Shown: positions 1 through 8,737 of the stretch, piece after piece
Numbering within the stretch: position 1 is the stretch's first letter
How the letters are laid out: each line of letters opens with the position of its first letter
DNA from: an uncultured SAR116 cluster alpha proteobacterium
Lineage (GTDB): Bacteria; Pseudomonadota; Alphaproteobacteria; Puniceispirillales; Marisalimonadaceae
Assembly: GCA_902623995.1 (NCBI GenBank)
Contig: CACNWE010000011.1
Coordinates: 1 to 64,000, forward strand
DNA: 64,000 nucleotides
Reading direction: 5' to 3'
Position numbers and translations under genes: made by a program
The notes under the pieces: generated by a model
Told to the model about the DNA's origin: nothing
The model's input: the letters and a program-made list of their open reading frames with translations, nothing else
Database searches by the model: none

Positions 1-1
1 G

Positions 2-1804
2 ATATTAAAAAACATTGTTTTTGAAAAAGATTTATCAAGTTTATCTTTAAAAAATTCTAGTGATAGCTTTTCAAAGCTTTGTAGAGCTTTTGTTATTAAA
101 TTTTATAATAATAATAAAGATTACAATGAATCTGTTTCTATATTGAATTCTTTAGTAGATAACCTACCCTTGAGACTTTTTGACAAATTTTTTAATTCAG
201 ATTACCAAAAATTAACTTTTAATCATAATAGAAAAAACAAAGATAACATTTGGGATATACTTTGCCCAGAGGCTCTTGAGGCTTTTAATAGACCAGAAGA
301 AACAAAAGATAAAATTTTACGTAAACGAAAATTGACTAATTTAAAAGAAAGCAAAAATTCTCTTAAAAATCCAACTAAAGAAATACTTTTTTTAAGTAAT
401 GTTTTAATAACAACTCCATTTGACTATTTGTCATCAAACATACCAGTTGAAATTAAAGATGAACTTCAAAAGTTCAAGAATGTTAAACAAAGCTTTTGGT
501 ATGATCACCCAATACCTTTGGATGCAACAATTAATGAAAATGAGATAATTTATGGATTGAAAAACCTTGATGAGGCAATGGCTTTCGAAGCAAAAAGAAA
601 CAACATAAAAACTACAGATAAAATTAAACTTATTCTATCAGTTTCTGTTACACATAATGGTTTAGAAAAAATAGCATTAGAGTATGTTAAATTAATTATT
701 AAGAAATTTTTAAATTTAAAGTTCATACAAGTTTATCTTTTTGATGAAGATATTTGCAATAAAATTTATTCAGCAATTTTTCCAAAAAATAACAATTTTA
801 ATAATGTATTAGGTGTTAATGGAAATTATGGTCGTCATTATACTTTCTTAAAATACATACTATTAATTTGGAATAAGGTAATTAATACAGATTTTAGATA
901 TAGTTTTAAAATTGATTTAGACCAAATTTTTGATCAGAAAATTTTGTTAAAAAATACTGGTTCTTCAGTACTTGAAATTTTTAAAAATCAAAAATTTTGG
1001 GGAGGCACTGCAACTGATTTTGATGGAAGAAGAGTAGATCTTGGGATGTTAGCTGGAGCATTAGTAAACAAGAATGATATTTCCAAAGATTTGTTTACTC
1101 CAGATGTACAAAGACCAAAGATAAAAAATTTTGCATCAGATTTATTATCAAAAAGAATTTTTTGTCCTGAATGGCCACAATCATTATCAACAGAAGCAGA
1201 ATTAATGTATAGATCAGATGACATTCAAAGAATACATGTTACTGGTGGGACTACGGGCATAACTGTTGAGAGTTTGAAAAGATGGGCCCCATTTACGCCT
1301 AGTTTTGTTAATAGAGCTGAAGACCAAGCTTTTGTTATTTCATCTATAAATCAAAATGAATATCTAAGTCATTGTCATGCCAACAATTTAATTATGCGAC
1401 ATGATAAGCATTCTTTTGCTCAAAAAAGTATAGAAATGTCCAAGTTTGGTAAAGAAATAGGAAATTTAGAAAGAATATTAATATTTAGTAATTATTTTGA
1501 AGCACATGAACTTGATTTTGAGGTTTTAAAAGAACACTTTTGGCCTTTTACTTCTGTCTTTTCAACTCAATATGCCGAACTACTTGTAGGTTTAGTATTT
1601 TTAATCGATGGATGTTTCAATGGTGAAAAGTATGTAAGTTTGGGTTCTAAAAGATTATTCAATACCCAAGAATTTTGCAAAACTAAATTACATAATCAAT
1701 ACAAAACTGAAAAACAATTTTGGCGGGAATTTGTTGATCGGTTAGAGGTGTTTGATGATAAAAGCAATGCATTAAAATCAATAATAAATTCTGCTAAAGT
1801 GTAA
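2..1804 (+). CDS. Glycosyltransferase-like protein, 5' end outside window
   Basis: The reading frame is open to the left edge of the window, so this is the C-terminal ~600 residues of a longer protein. The first in-window start-like codon (TTG at 143) is probably internal. A GT-A-like core is suggested by FKIDLDQIFD (a DxD-type nucleotide-sugar and metal site, about 130 codons after the GT-like part begins), a GGTATDFDGRR segment, and GGTTGI followed by RAEDQAF, which resembles the acceptor-side acidic motif of several inverting transferases. There is no obvious membrane segment in the visible part. The donor and acceptor cannot be read from the sequence. It ends 27 bases before a convergent MBL gene. 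The family call is inferred from motifs only. Confidence 0.55.
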   Translation: MLKNIVFEKDLSSLSLKNSSDSFSKLCRAFVIKFYNNNKDYNESVSILNSLVDNLPLRLFDKFFNSDYQKLTFNHNRKNKDNIWDILCPEALEAFNRPEETKDKILRKRKLTNLKESKNSLKNPTKEILFLSNVLITTPFDYLSSNIPVEIKDELQKFKNVKQSFWYDHPIPLDATINENEIIYGLKNLDEAMAFEAKRNNIKTTDKIKLILSVSVTHNGLEKIALEYVKLIIKKFLNLKFIQVYLFDEDICNKIYSAIFPKNNNFNNVLGVNGNYGRHYTFLKYILLIWNKVINTDFRYSFKIDLDQIFDQKILLKNTGSSVLEIFKNQKFWGGTATDFDGRRVDLGMLAGALVNKNDISKDLFTPDVQRPKIKNFASDLLSKRIFCPEWPQSLSTEAELMYRSDDIQRIHVTGGTTGITVESLKRWAPFTPSFVNRAEDQAFVISSINQNEYLSHCHANNLIMRHDKHSFAQKSIEMSKFGKEIGNLERILIFSNYFEAHELDFEVLKEHFWPFTSVFSTQYAELLVGLVFLIDGCFNGEKYVSLGSKRLFNTQEFCKTKLHNQYKTEKQFWREFVDRLEVFDDKSNALKSIINSAKV

Positions 1805-1831
1805 CTTATCAAATTAGTTTATTCTATTTGT

Positions 1832-2659
1832 TTATATTGCAACGTACTTATATCCATTACCAAATTTATCCAAATATCCAAATTTTGGCTCTAGAATGTG
1901 GCCTCCTGAGCAAATTATTCTATCATTACAAACCATATCAAAAGCATGTTTTCTTGATTTTAGTCCTTGTTCTACATCTATATCAAAGAGTACAGAAATA
2001 TTTGGGTCTGCTAACTGTAAATTAGGGGTATGAAGAACATCACCCATTTGTACAAAACTGCTATTACCATCAGCTATTCTAAATCCACTATGTCCAGGTG
2101 TATGACCAGGAAGTGGTACAGGATAAATCCCCGAAATTATTTCTTCATTAGTTTTGATAGTTTTTACATTTTCTCCATATGCTTTAATAACAGATTTATT
2201 TAAGTCCGCCATGTTTTTCCCATTTATTTCAACATCTTCAAAATTATCTTTGCTCCAAAAATTTAGTTCATCTTCTATTATATTAACGGTTGCATTTGGA
2301 AAAATTGCCTTACCATCTTTGTTAATTGATCCACCTACATGATCAGGATGTAAATGAGTAAAAAATATATCAGTAATATCTTCAGGTTTCACATTTGCTT
2401 TTTCAATTTCTTCATGAACAAATCCACAGGTTGGTCCAAATAGATCCCTACATCCAGCATCAACTAATAGAATTTTTTCATTTTTGAATATCAAATAAGC
2501 ATTAATTTGACTATTTGTAAGCTGATTATTTTCATCAGAAAGTTTTTTATTAGTATCTTCATCTACATTAAGAAGAATTTCCTTAGGTAATGTTAACTCA
2601 CCGTCTTTTAAAGCTACAACTCTTGTAGAACCAACCATTAATTCTTGTAAATCAGACAT
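1832..2659 (-). CDS. Metallo-beta-lactamase-fold hydrolase
   Basis: This 275-residue MBL-fold protein carries the zinc-binding motif THLHPDHVGG, a downstream GHTPGHSG histidine, the MGDVLH aspartate and a C-terminal SGGH histidine, so the full di-zinc set appears present. The arrangement resembles the lactonase/quorum-quenching and general MBL hydrolase branch rather than glyoxalase II or RNase J. The N-terminus has no signal peptide, so it should be cytosolic. A good ribosome site (GGAGTA in the sense of the minus strand, just upstream) supports the ATG. The substrate is unknown. Confidence 0.8.
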   Translation of the reverse strand: MSDLQELMVGSTRVVALKDGELTLPKEILLNVDEDTNKKLSDENNQLTNSQINAYLIFKNEKILLVDAGCRDLFGPTCGFVHEEIEKANVKPEDITDIFFTHLHPDHVGGSINKDGKAIFPNATVNIIEDELNFWSKDNFEDVEINGKNMADLNKSVIKAYGENVKTIKTNEEIISGIYPVPLPGHTPGHSGFRIADGNSSFVQMGDVLHTPNLQLADPNISVLFDIDVEQGLKSRKHAFDMVCNDRIICSGGHILEPKFGYLDKFGNGYKYVAI

Positions 2660-2742
2660 ACTTTACTCCTATGAAATAAATTCTTTTATAAATGTTAGAA
2701 AATAAAAATTTTTAATTCAAGATAATTAATGTGAAAAAGATT

Positions 2743-4308
2743 TTACAAAAATTCCAATTTAAACTCGGAAAGTTGTAATACTTCGTTTATTGGCTTATCT
2801 TCTCTCAATCTCTTGATCCTAGGAAATCTCAAGGCCACACCAGATTTATGCCTTGTACTAGAGTTAACTGAGTCAAAAGCAACTTCAATGACGAAAGTTT
2901 TTTCAACTTCTCTTACAGGTCCAAATTTTTTAATTGTATTATTACGAACAAATTTATCTAAAATTTTTAATTCATTATCATTAAAACCAAAATATGCTTT
3001 CCCAATTGGTGATAGTTGATTTTCATCCCATAAACCAAAAGTAAAGTCAGAATAATATGAACTTCTTTTACCATGACCTCTTACTGCATACATTAAAATT
3101 GCATCAACAGTTTTTGGATCTTTCTTCCATTTGTACCAATGTCCTTTAGGACGGCCAGAAATATATGGACTATACTTACTTTTTATCATTAAACCTTCAT
3201 GCTGATCGTCGATAATTTCATTTTTCCTAATTTCAGCTAAATTTTTCCAACTATTAAAATTAATAATTTTCGATAAATCAAAAAATCTATTTTTATGTTT
3301 AAAATACCAACTCTCAAGTATTGTTCTTCTCTCATCCCAATTCTTTTCTCTTAAATCCTCATTGTTTAAATATAAAATATCATACAACTTTACAAAAGCA
3401 GGGAAGTCATCAATATGCTTTAGACTTACTTTTTTTCTATTTAATCTTTGTTGAAGCGTATTAAAAGTCATTGGAATATAATCTCTTCCTACTAATAACT
3501 CTCCATCAAGTATCACTAATTCTTTTTGAAGACACTTTATCTCAGGGAATGTTTGAGTTATATCATCTCCAGTACGGGAAAAAATTTTGATGTTAAAATC
3601 ATCTAAAATAATTTGTACTCTTATCCCATCCCATTTCCATTCTGCAACAAAGTTTTTAGAATTGATATTTTTGAAATCGTTTTCTTCAATTGGGTTTGCA
3701 AGCATCATTGGATTAAAAGTTTTTTTTAGATCAATTTCAGGCATAGGACCTAAATTACATAACCATTTAAATAAGGTTTCGTATGGAGCTTCAATTCCGT
3801 GCCATATTTTTTCAATATCATCTAGTTTTTTATCTCCAAATTTAGCTAATGCAGTTTTAGCTAGTCTAGATGAAACACCTATTCGCAAGCCACCACTAAT
3901 TAATTTAATTAAGGCCCATCTTTCAGTTTCATTTGCTATTGACAGAAAAGTTTTTATTTTTTTACTTAACTCATCTTTTTTAATATTTTTCAAAATACTT
4001 ATCATTTTTGAAATTTGAGGAAGATGCCCATTTTCCTTATAAGGCCATATTAAAGAAATAGTTTCTGCTAGATCACCAACATAATCATATGATAATGCAA
4101 ATAATTCTTCATCAACGTTTTCTTTAACAATTTCCTTTATTTTTGAAATTGGAATATTTTTTAAATCTAAACTATTAGTTATAATAGCTAGTGCAAAACC
4201 TCTATCTGGATCTGGAGTGCTTTTAAAATAATCACATAGAATATCAATTTTCCTATTTCTGGAGGAAGTTAATAACAATTTATCAATTAATTCACTAAAA
4301 CCTCTCAC
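2743..4308 (-). CDS. ATP-dependent DNA ligase of the ligase-associated repair module
   Basis: This 521-residue ATP-dependent ligase has the adenylation motif EWKWDGIR (catalytic Lys225), a following FSRTGDD motif, EGLMIKS (motif IV) and a C-terminal OB-fold region. A DNA-binding helical domain occupies about residues 1-200. It seals nicks with ATP, unlike the NAD-dependent LigA that does replication in bacteria. The GTG start overlaps the stop of the exonuclease gene (GTGA), so the two are translationally coupled. Together with that exonuclease and the divergent helicase/phosphoesterase pair it forms the known four-gene 'ligase-associated DNA damage response' set, linked in literature to crosslink or cisplatin-type damage. 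The exact repair substrate here is inferred. Confidence 0.92.
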   Translation of the reverse strand: MRGFSELIDKLLLTSSRNRKIDILCDYFKSTPDPDRGFALAIITNSLDLKNIPISKIKEIVKENVDEELFALSYDYVGDLAETISLIWPYKENGHLPQISKMISILKNIKKDELSKKIKTFLSIANETERWALIKLISGGLRIGVSSRLAKTALAKFGDKKLDDIEKIWHGIEAPYETLFKWLCNLGPMPEIDLKKTFNPMMLANPIEENDFKNINSKNFVAEWKWDGIRVQIILDDFNIKIFSRTGDDITQTFPEIKCLQKELVILDGELLVGRDYIPMTFNTLQQRLNRKKVSLKHIDDFPAFVKLYDILYLNNEDLREKNWDERRTILESWYFKHKNRFFDLSKIINFNSWKNLAEIRKNEIIDDQHEGLMIKSKYSPYISGRPKGHWYKWKKDPKTVDAILMYAVRGHGKRSSYYSDFTFGLWDENQLSPIGKAYFGFNDNELKILDKFVRNNTIKKFGPVREVEKTFVIEVAFDSVNSSTRHKSGVALRFPRIKRLREDKPINEVLQLSEFKLEFL

Positions 4309-5294
4309 AAATCCTCCTCATCTTCTCTTCCAGATAAAGATAATGCTAATCCATTTATTTTATTCATTTTACACCAATGCACTATGGCTTCCTCTCTGCC
4401 ATGAGTCACATAAACATTTTCAGCACGTGTTAATTTTATATAATCAGTTAACTCATTCCAATCTGCATGATCAGAAATAATAAGAGGAAGCTCTACTAAA
4501 CTTTGTTTAGCTCTTTGTTTAATTGACATCCACCCAGAGGCTTGACAAATTATTGGATCTTCGAATTTTCTAGACCATACATTTTTTATTGCAGATGGAG
4601 GAGCAAGAATAATTTCACCTTGATATTCTTTTTTATCTTTAAGATTTGTTTTTGAAAATTTTCCTAAAAAAACATTTTCTTTTATATAATAATTACATAA
4701 TTTTTCTAATGCTCCATGTATAAAAATTTCCTTATCATATCTTTGTTGTCTTAATAAACCTATTATTCTTTGTGCCTTTCCAAGCGCATAAACTCCAACT
4801 AGGTGAGGTCTTTCTGGAAATAATTGTAGCGATCTAAGTAGTTTTTTTATCTCATTATGTTCATTTGGATGTTGAAAAATAGGAAGTCCAAAAGTTGCTT
4901 CAGTTACTAAAGTATGACATCTTACAGGCTCAAAATTCTCACAACTTTTATCCTTTTTAGTTTTATAATCTCCAGTAAAATTTATTTTTTCTCCTCTGTA
5001 TTCTGCTAATACTTGGACACTTCCTAATATGTGTCCTGCGGGATAAAAGGTGATGTTAACGTTGTCAATTTTTAATGTTCTATTTAATGGCAACTCTTGA
5101 AAATTTTCTGCACAATTTTCACCATACCTTATTTTCATAATATTTATTGTCTCTTTTGTTGCTAAGACATTTTTATGACCAGGTTTGGCGTGGTCAGCAT
5201 GTCCATGTGTTATAATTGCATTTTCCACTGGCCTAGATGGATCAATATATGTATTGATTGGAGATATATATAAATTTTCATTAATCCATTGCAT
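4305..5294 (-). CDS. Ligase-associated MBL/beta-CASP exonuclease
   Basis: This 329-residue protein belongs to the beta-CASP branch of metallo-beta-lactamases, related to Artemis/SNM1 and mRNA 3'-end-processing nucleases. The HxHxDH zinc motif is at residues 30-35 (HGHADH), followed by GHILGS, FTGDYK, a beta-CASP section and ISDHADW and VTHGREE near the C-terminus. It is the exonuclease member of the ligase-associated repair set and should trim damaged DNA ends before ligation. Its stop overlaps the ligase GTG start. Its own ATG lies only 17 bases from the divergent helicase start, leaving almost no room for two conventional promoters with leaders. Confidence 0.9.
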   Translation of the reverse strand: MQWINENLYISPINTYIDPSRPVENAIITHGHADHAKPGHKNVLATKETINIMKIRYGENCAENFQELPLNRTLKIDNVNITFYPAGHILGSVQVLAEYRGEKINFTGDYKTKKDKSCENFEPVRCHTLVTEATFGLPIFQHPNEHNEIKKLLRSLQLFPERPHLVGVYALGKAQRIIGLLRQQRYDKEIFIHGALEKLCNYYIKENVFLGKFSKTNLKDKKEYQGEIILAPPSAIKNVWSRKFEDPIICQASGWMSIKQRAKQSLVELPLIISDHADWNELTDYIKLTRAENVYVTHGREEAIVHWCKMNKINGLALSLSGREDEEDL

Positions 5295-5311
5295 TATAGT
5301 AATATATAATA
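5295..5311. promoter_or_regulatory. 17-base divergent start region (exonuclease | helicase)
   Basis: Only 17 bases separate two divergent ATG codons. They are entirely A, T and a single G and include a TATAAT (5305-5310) on the plus strand and TATATT-like hexamers on the minus strand. A TATAAT ending at 5310 would place transcription initiation inside the helicase ORF, so the true promoters probably lie within the opposing coding sequences, or the messages are leaderless. No Shine-Dalgarno site is visible before the helicase ATG. Confidence 0.4.
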
Positions 5312-7735
5312 ATGTCAGATATTTTAAAGATTGAACCTATTGATAATTGGCTAAAAAAAAATAATTGGGCCATTTATAATCATCAAATTGAAACTTTGAA
5401 ATTATCTGAGAATGGTTATGATGTTCTACTGGTTGCTCCTACTGGAGGAGGTAAAACACTAGCTGGTTTTTTACCATCACTAAATGATTTAATTAATAAT
5501 AAACCAAAAAAAAATAATTTGCATACACTATATATTTCTCCTCTTAAAGCTCTTACCATCGATGTACATAGAAATTTAACAAGTCCTATCGAAGATCAAG
5601 GCTTGGATATAAGAGTTGAGACAAGAACAGGGGACACTTCAGCTTACAAAAAAAATAGGCAAAAGGTTTTACCACCTGATATGCTAATGACTACTCCTGA
5701 ATCATTGGCTTTATTATTATCAAACAAGGAATCAAAAGATTATTTTAAAAATCTAAAATATTTGGTTATTGATGAAATACATACTTTAGTCAATACGAAA
5801 AGAGGTGATTTACTTTCACTTAATTTATCTAGAATTAGTTCAATAAGTCCAGATTGCAAAAGAATAGGTTTATCAGCGACTGTAAAAAATAAAAATGCTG
5901 TTTTAAAATTTCTAACTACAAAAAAAAAGGCTAAAACTCTAAATGTCGAAGAAACATCTGTCCCTAAAATAGATATTTTAGAAACCAATAATAGAGTTCC
6001 TTGGTCTGGTCATATGGCAAGTTATGCAATTAGAGATATATACCAAAAAATAAAGAAATCATCTTTGACAATTGTTTTTGTCAACACGAGAGCACAAGCA
6101 GAGTTAGTTTTTAATAAACTTTGGCAAGAAAATGATAATAATTTAAGAATTGCCATTCATCATGGAAGTCTAGAAAAAGAAATAAGAAGAAAAGTAGAAA
6201 GCTTAATGTCTTTAGGAAAAATTGACTGTGTGGTAGCAACAAGTTCTTTAGATCTTGGAATTGATTGGGGAGATGTTGATTTAGTTGTCCAAATTGGATC
6301 ACCTAAGGGGATTTCAAGATTTTTACAACGCATAGGAAGAAGTAATCATAGATTTGATGAACCTTCAAACGCGCTTTTAGTTCCATCTAATAGATTTGAA
6401 TATTTAGAATGTTTATCTGCAATAAATTCAATAAAAAATAAGTTGTTAGATGAAACAAAAGAAAAAAAGGGGAGCTTAGACGTTCTTGCTCAGCATATTT
6501 TAGGTGTTGCTTGTAGTGAACCATTTCAAGTTGATGAGTTGTATAATCAAGTCATAAATGCATGGCCATATAGAAATTTAACAAAAATAAAGTTTTTTGA
6601 AGTTTTAGAGTTCGTGAAGAACGGGGGATATTCACTGAAACATTATGAACAATATTCAAAGATAGGAGTTAATAAAGATAAATTTTATGCAATTAAAAAT
6701 AAAAGTATACGAAATAGATATAGATTAAACGTAGGAACTATTGTTGAATCTTATATGCTTAAAGTAAAATTAGGGAATAGAACCTTAGGTCAAGTGGAAG
6801 AATGGTTTATTGAAGGATTAAATGAAGGAGATACTTTTTTATTTAGTGGTAGAGTTTTAGAATACCAAAGTATTTCAAATAATAGTGTTATTGTTAAATC
6901 AACAAGTCATACACAACCTAAAATACCGTCTTATGCTGGAGGTAGATTACCTTTAAGCACAGAACTTTCAATTGAAGTAAGAAAATTATTGAGCAAAAAA
7001 CAATTTTGGAAAAATTTTCCAAGTCAAATTAATGAATGGTTAAAGCTACAATCAAAATTTTCAAATTTACCATCCTTAAACGGGCTTTTAGTTGAAACGT
7101 TCCCTCGTTTAATGAGAGGCAAAAAAAGATTTTTTTTAATTTGTTATACTTTTGAAGGAAGGAATGCCAATCAAACACTTGGTTTTTTAATGTCAAAAAA
7201 AATGCAACGCATTGGATATAAACCTATCAGTTTTGTTGCAACAGATTATGCCTTAGCAATATGGTCAATTAATGAGGTCACAGATGTAAATATTATTCTA
7301 AATGATGATCTTATGTTAGATGATTTATATGAATGGTTAGAAGAAACACCATTACTGAAAAAAAATTTTAGAGACGCAGCTATTATTTCAGGTTTAATTG
7401 AGCGTTCAATACCTGGACAGAAAAAAACTGGCAAACAGGTTTTATTCAATTCTGATTTAATTTTCAATGTTCTTAAAAAACATGAACCAAAGCATCTTTT
7501 ATTAGAAGTAGCAAGAGAAGATTCTTATAGAGGATTAATAGATTTAGATAGATTGAGTGAATTTTTGAAAAGAATTGAAAAAAATATTGCTCATGAAAAA
7601 CTTGATAGAATTTCACCCTTGGCAGTACCCCTAATATTAGAAATCAATAGACAAACTATTGATAAATCTGAAATGGAAGAATATTTACTTGAAGAACTTG
7701 AGAATGAAATGTTGAGTGAAGTTGGTTTGAATTGA
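5312..7735 (+). CDS. Ligase-associated DEXH-box (Lhr-core-type) helicase
   Basis: This 807-residue superfamily 2 helicase has Walker A APTGGGKT (42-49), a DEIH box (154-157), SAT (188-190) and a motif VI QRIGRSNHR. Length and motifs match the Lhr-core helicases found with ATP-dependent ligases. It should be an ATP-driven 3'-5' DNA translocase that remodels damaged DNA for the exonuclease and ligase. The C-terminal ~400 residues carry the winged-helix and Lhr-specific domains. Its stop overlaps the TTG start of pdeM (TTGA), indicating coupling. Helicase and phosphoesterase face away from the ligase and exonuclease. Confidence 0.93.
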   Translation: MSDILKIEPIDNWLKKNNWAIYNHQIETLKLSENGYDVLLVAPTGGGKTLAGFLPSLNDLINNKPKKNNLHTLYISPLKALTIDVHRNLTSPIEDQGLDIRVETRTGDTSAYKKNRQKVLPPDMLMTTPESLALLLSNKESKDYFKNLKYLVIDEIHTLVNTKRGDLLSLNLSRISSISPDCKRIGLSATVKNKNAVLKFLTTKKKAKTLNVEETSVPKIDILETNNRVPWSGHMASYAIRDIYQKIKKSSLTIVFVNTRAQAELVFNKLWQENDNNLRIAIHHGSLEKEIRRKVESLMSLGKIDCVVATSSLDLGIDWGDVDLVVQIGSPKGISRFLQRIGRSNHRFDEPSNALLVPSNRFEYLECLSAINSIKNKLLDETKEKKGSLDVLAQHILGVACSEPFQVDELYNQVINAWPYRNLTKIKFFEVLEFVKNGGYSLKHYEQYSKIGVNKDKFYAIKNKSIRNRYRLNVGTIVESYMLKVKLGNRTLGQVEEWFIEGLNEGDTFLFSGRVLEYQSISNNSVIVKSTSHTQPKIPSYAGGRLPLSTELSIEVRKLLSKKQFWKNFPSQINEWLKLQSKFSNLPSLNGLLVETFPRLMRGKKRFFLICYTFEGRNANQTLGFLMSKKMQRIGYKPISFVATDYALAIWSINEVTDVNIILNDDLMLDDLYEWLEETPLLKKNFRDAAIISGLIERSIPGQKKTGKQVLFNSDLIFNVLKKHEPKHLLLEVAREDSYRGLIDLDRLSEFLKRIEKNIAHEKLDRISPLAVPLILEINRQTIDKSEMEEYLLEELENEMLSEVGLN

Positions 7736-8397
7736 AGACTATAATTTTCAATAAACACAAATTTCAAATTAGTAACGAGGGCATCTTATTTTGGTTCGAC
7801 AAGCAAATTGCAATTATTTCTGATCTACACCTCGAAAAAGGAAGTAGTTTTGGTTATTCTGGACAATTTTTACCACCTTATGATAGCGAAGAGACTCTAA
7901 AAAAACTTTCTAAAGGAATTAAAAGTCATAATATAAAAAAAGTTATCCTTCTCGGCGATACTTTTCATGATAAAAATGCGTTTAATAGGATGCCTGAAAA
8001 AGCTTTTTTTCTTTTTAATTCACTCATAAAAAAATACGAAGTCATTTTTATTCTTGGAAATCACGAGAATAAGTTAAAAATTGATAATATAAATTTGTTA
8101 AATGAATATGTTATTGATGATATACATTTTATTCATCAAGCCTTGCAAAAAAGTATATTTCAAATATCTGGTCATTTTCACCCCGTTGCTACGATAAAAT
8201 CAAGTATTAAAAAAATTACAGCGAAATGTTTGTTACATACAAATAATCACATCATCTTACCATCATTTGGCACATATACTGGAGGCTTAAATATAAATGA
8301 TCCAGCTTTAAAACCATTTGTGAATCATAAATCTTACGTATACATGCTTACAAAAAAATCTATTTATAAATTTACAAGTAAAGAAGTTGAAATTTAA
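7732..8397 (+). CDS. pdeM: Ligase-associated metallophosphoesterase PdeM
   Basis: This 221-residue calcineurin-like phosphoesterase has the metal motifs DLH (31-33), GD (75-76), GNHE (109-112) and GHFH (147-150). That is the complete di-metal set of the small PdeM endonuclease/phosphodiesterase linked to ATP-dependent ligase modules. The TTG start is chosen because it overlaps the helicase stop by one base set and the N-terminus begins at the usual point of the family. It probably cleaves or cleans phosphodiester ends in the same repair pathway. No signal peptide is seen. Confidence 0.88.
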   Translation: MKTIIFNKHKFQISNEGILFWFDKQIAIISDLHLEKGSSFGYSGQFLPPYDSEETLKKLSKGIKSHNIKKVILLGDTFHDKNAFNRMPEKAFFLFNSLIKKYEVIFILGNHENKLKIDNINLLNEYVIDDIHFIHQALQKSIFQISGHFHPVATIKSSIKKITAKCLLHTNNHIILPSFGTYTGGLNINDPALKPFVNHKSYVYMLTKKSIYKFTSKEVEI

Positions 8398-8458
8398 TAT
8401 TTAGCATTTTGGTATCATTCTTGCTTCTTCATATTTACCTATTTTATGGAGATTTGAA

Positions 8459-8689
8459 ATGTATGGTATAAAGATATGGTCATCTGAAAAAGATAATGAC
8501 TGGTATTTACTAAAAGATATGAATGACGGAGTTATTCGTGTTTGGGATAAGAAAGAAGAAGTTGAGCAAGCACAAAAAAATTTAAATTGCAAACGATCAG
8601 CTATTACTAAAATTATGTCAAGTGTGATAATTGATATAGCTTTAAATAAACGTAAAGAAGAAGAAAATTTAAAATATTTTCTAAAATAA
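8459..8689 (+). CDS. Small conserved-looking cytosolic protein
   Basis: This 76-residue ORF is preceded by a clear ribosome site (GGAG, 8 bases before the ATG) and lies in a 340-base gap between pdeM and a transporter. Its sequence is charged, with a Trp-rich N-terminal half (IKIWSSEKDNDWYLLKD) that reads like a small beta-fold and a Lys/Glu-rich helical C-terminus. There is no membrane segment. I do not recognise the family. The competing antisense ORF at 8401-8592 has no ribosome site and is rejected. Confidence 0.6.
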   Translation: MYGIKIWSSEKDNDWYLLKDMNDGVIRVWDKKEEVEQAQKNLNCKRSAITKIMSSVIIDIALNKRKEEENLKYFLK

Positions 8690-8737
8690 GCATTAAATTT
8701 TCTGTTTTAGCGTATCTTTTATGATAGATATTCTATT

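Noticed and set aside
3587-4018. 143-residue antisense ORF inside the DNA ligase gene
   Set aside because: Complete ligase motifs on the other strand, and no start signal.
5305-5310. TATAAT as -10 of the helicase gene
   Set aside because: Transcription would begin inside the ORF, after the ATG, so it cannot serve the annotated start.
8401-8592. 63-residue minus-strand ORF between pdeM and the YeiH-type gene
   Set aside because: The plus-strand 76-residue ORF over the same bases has a strong ribosome site and better composition.
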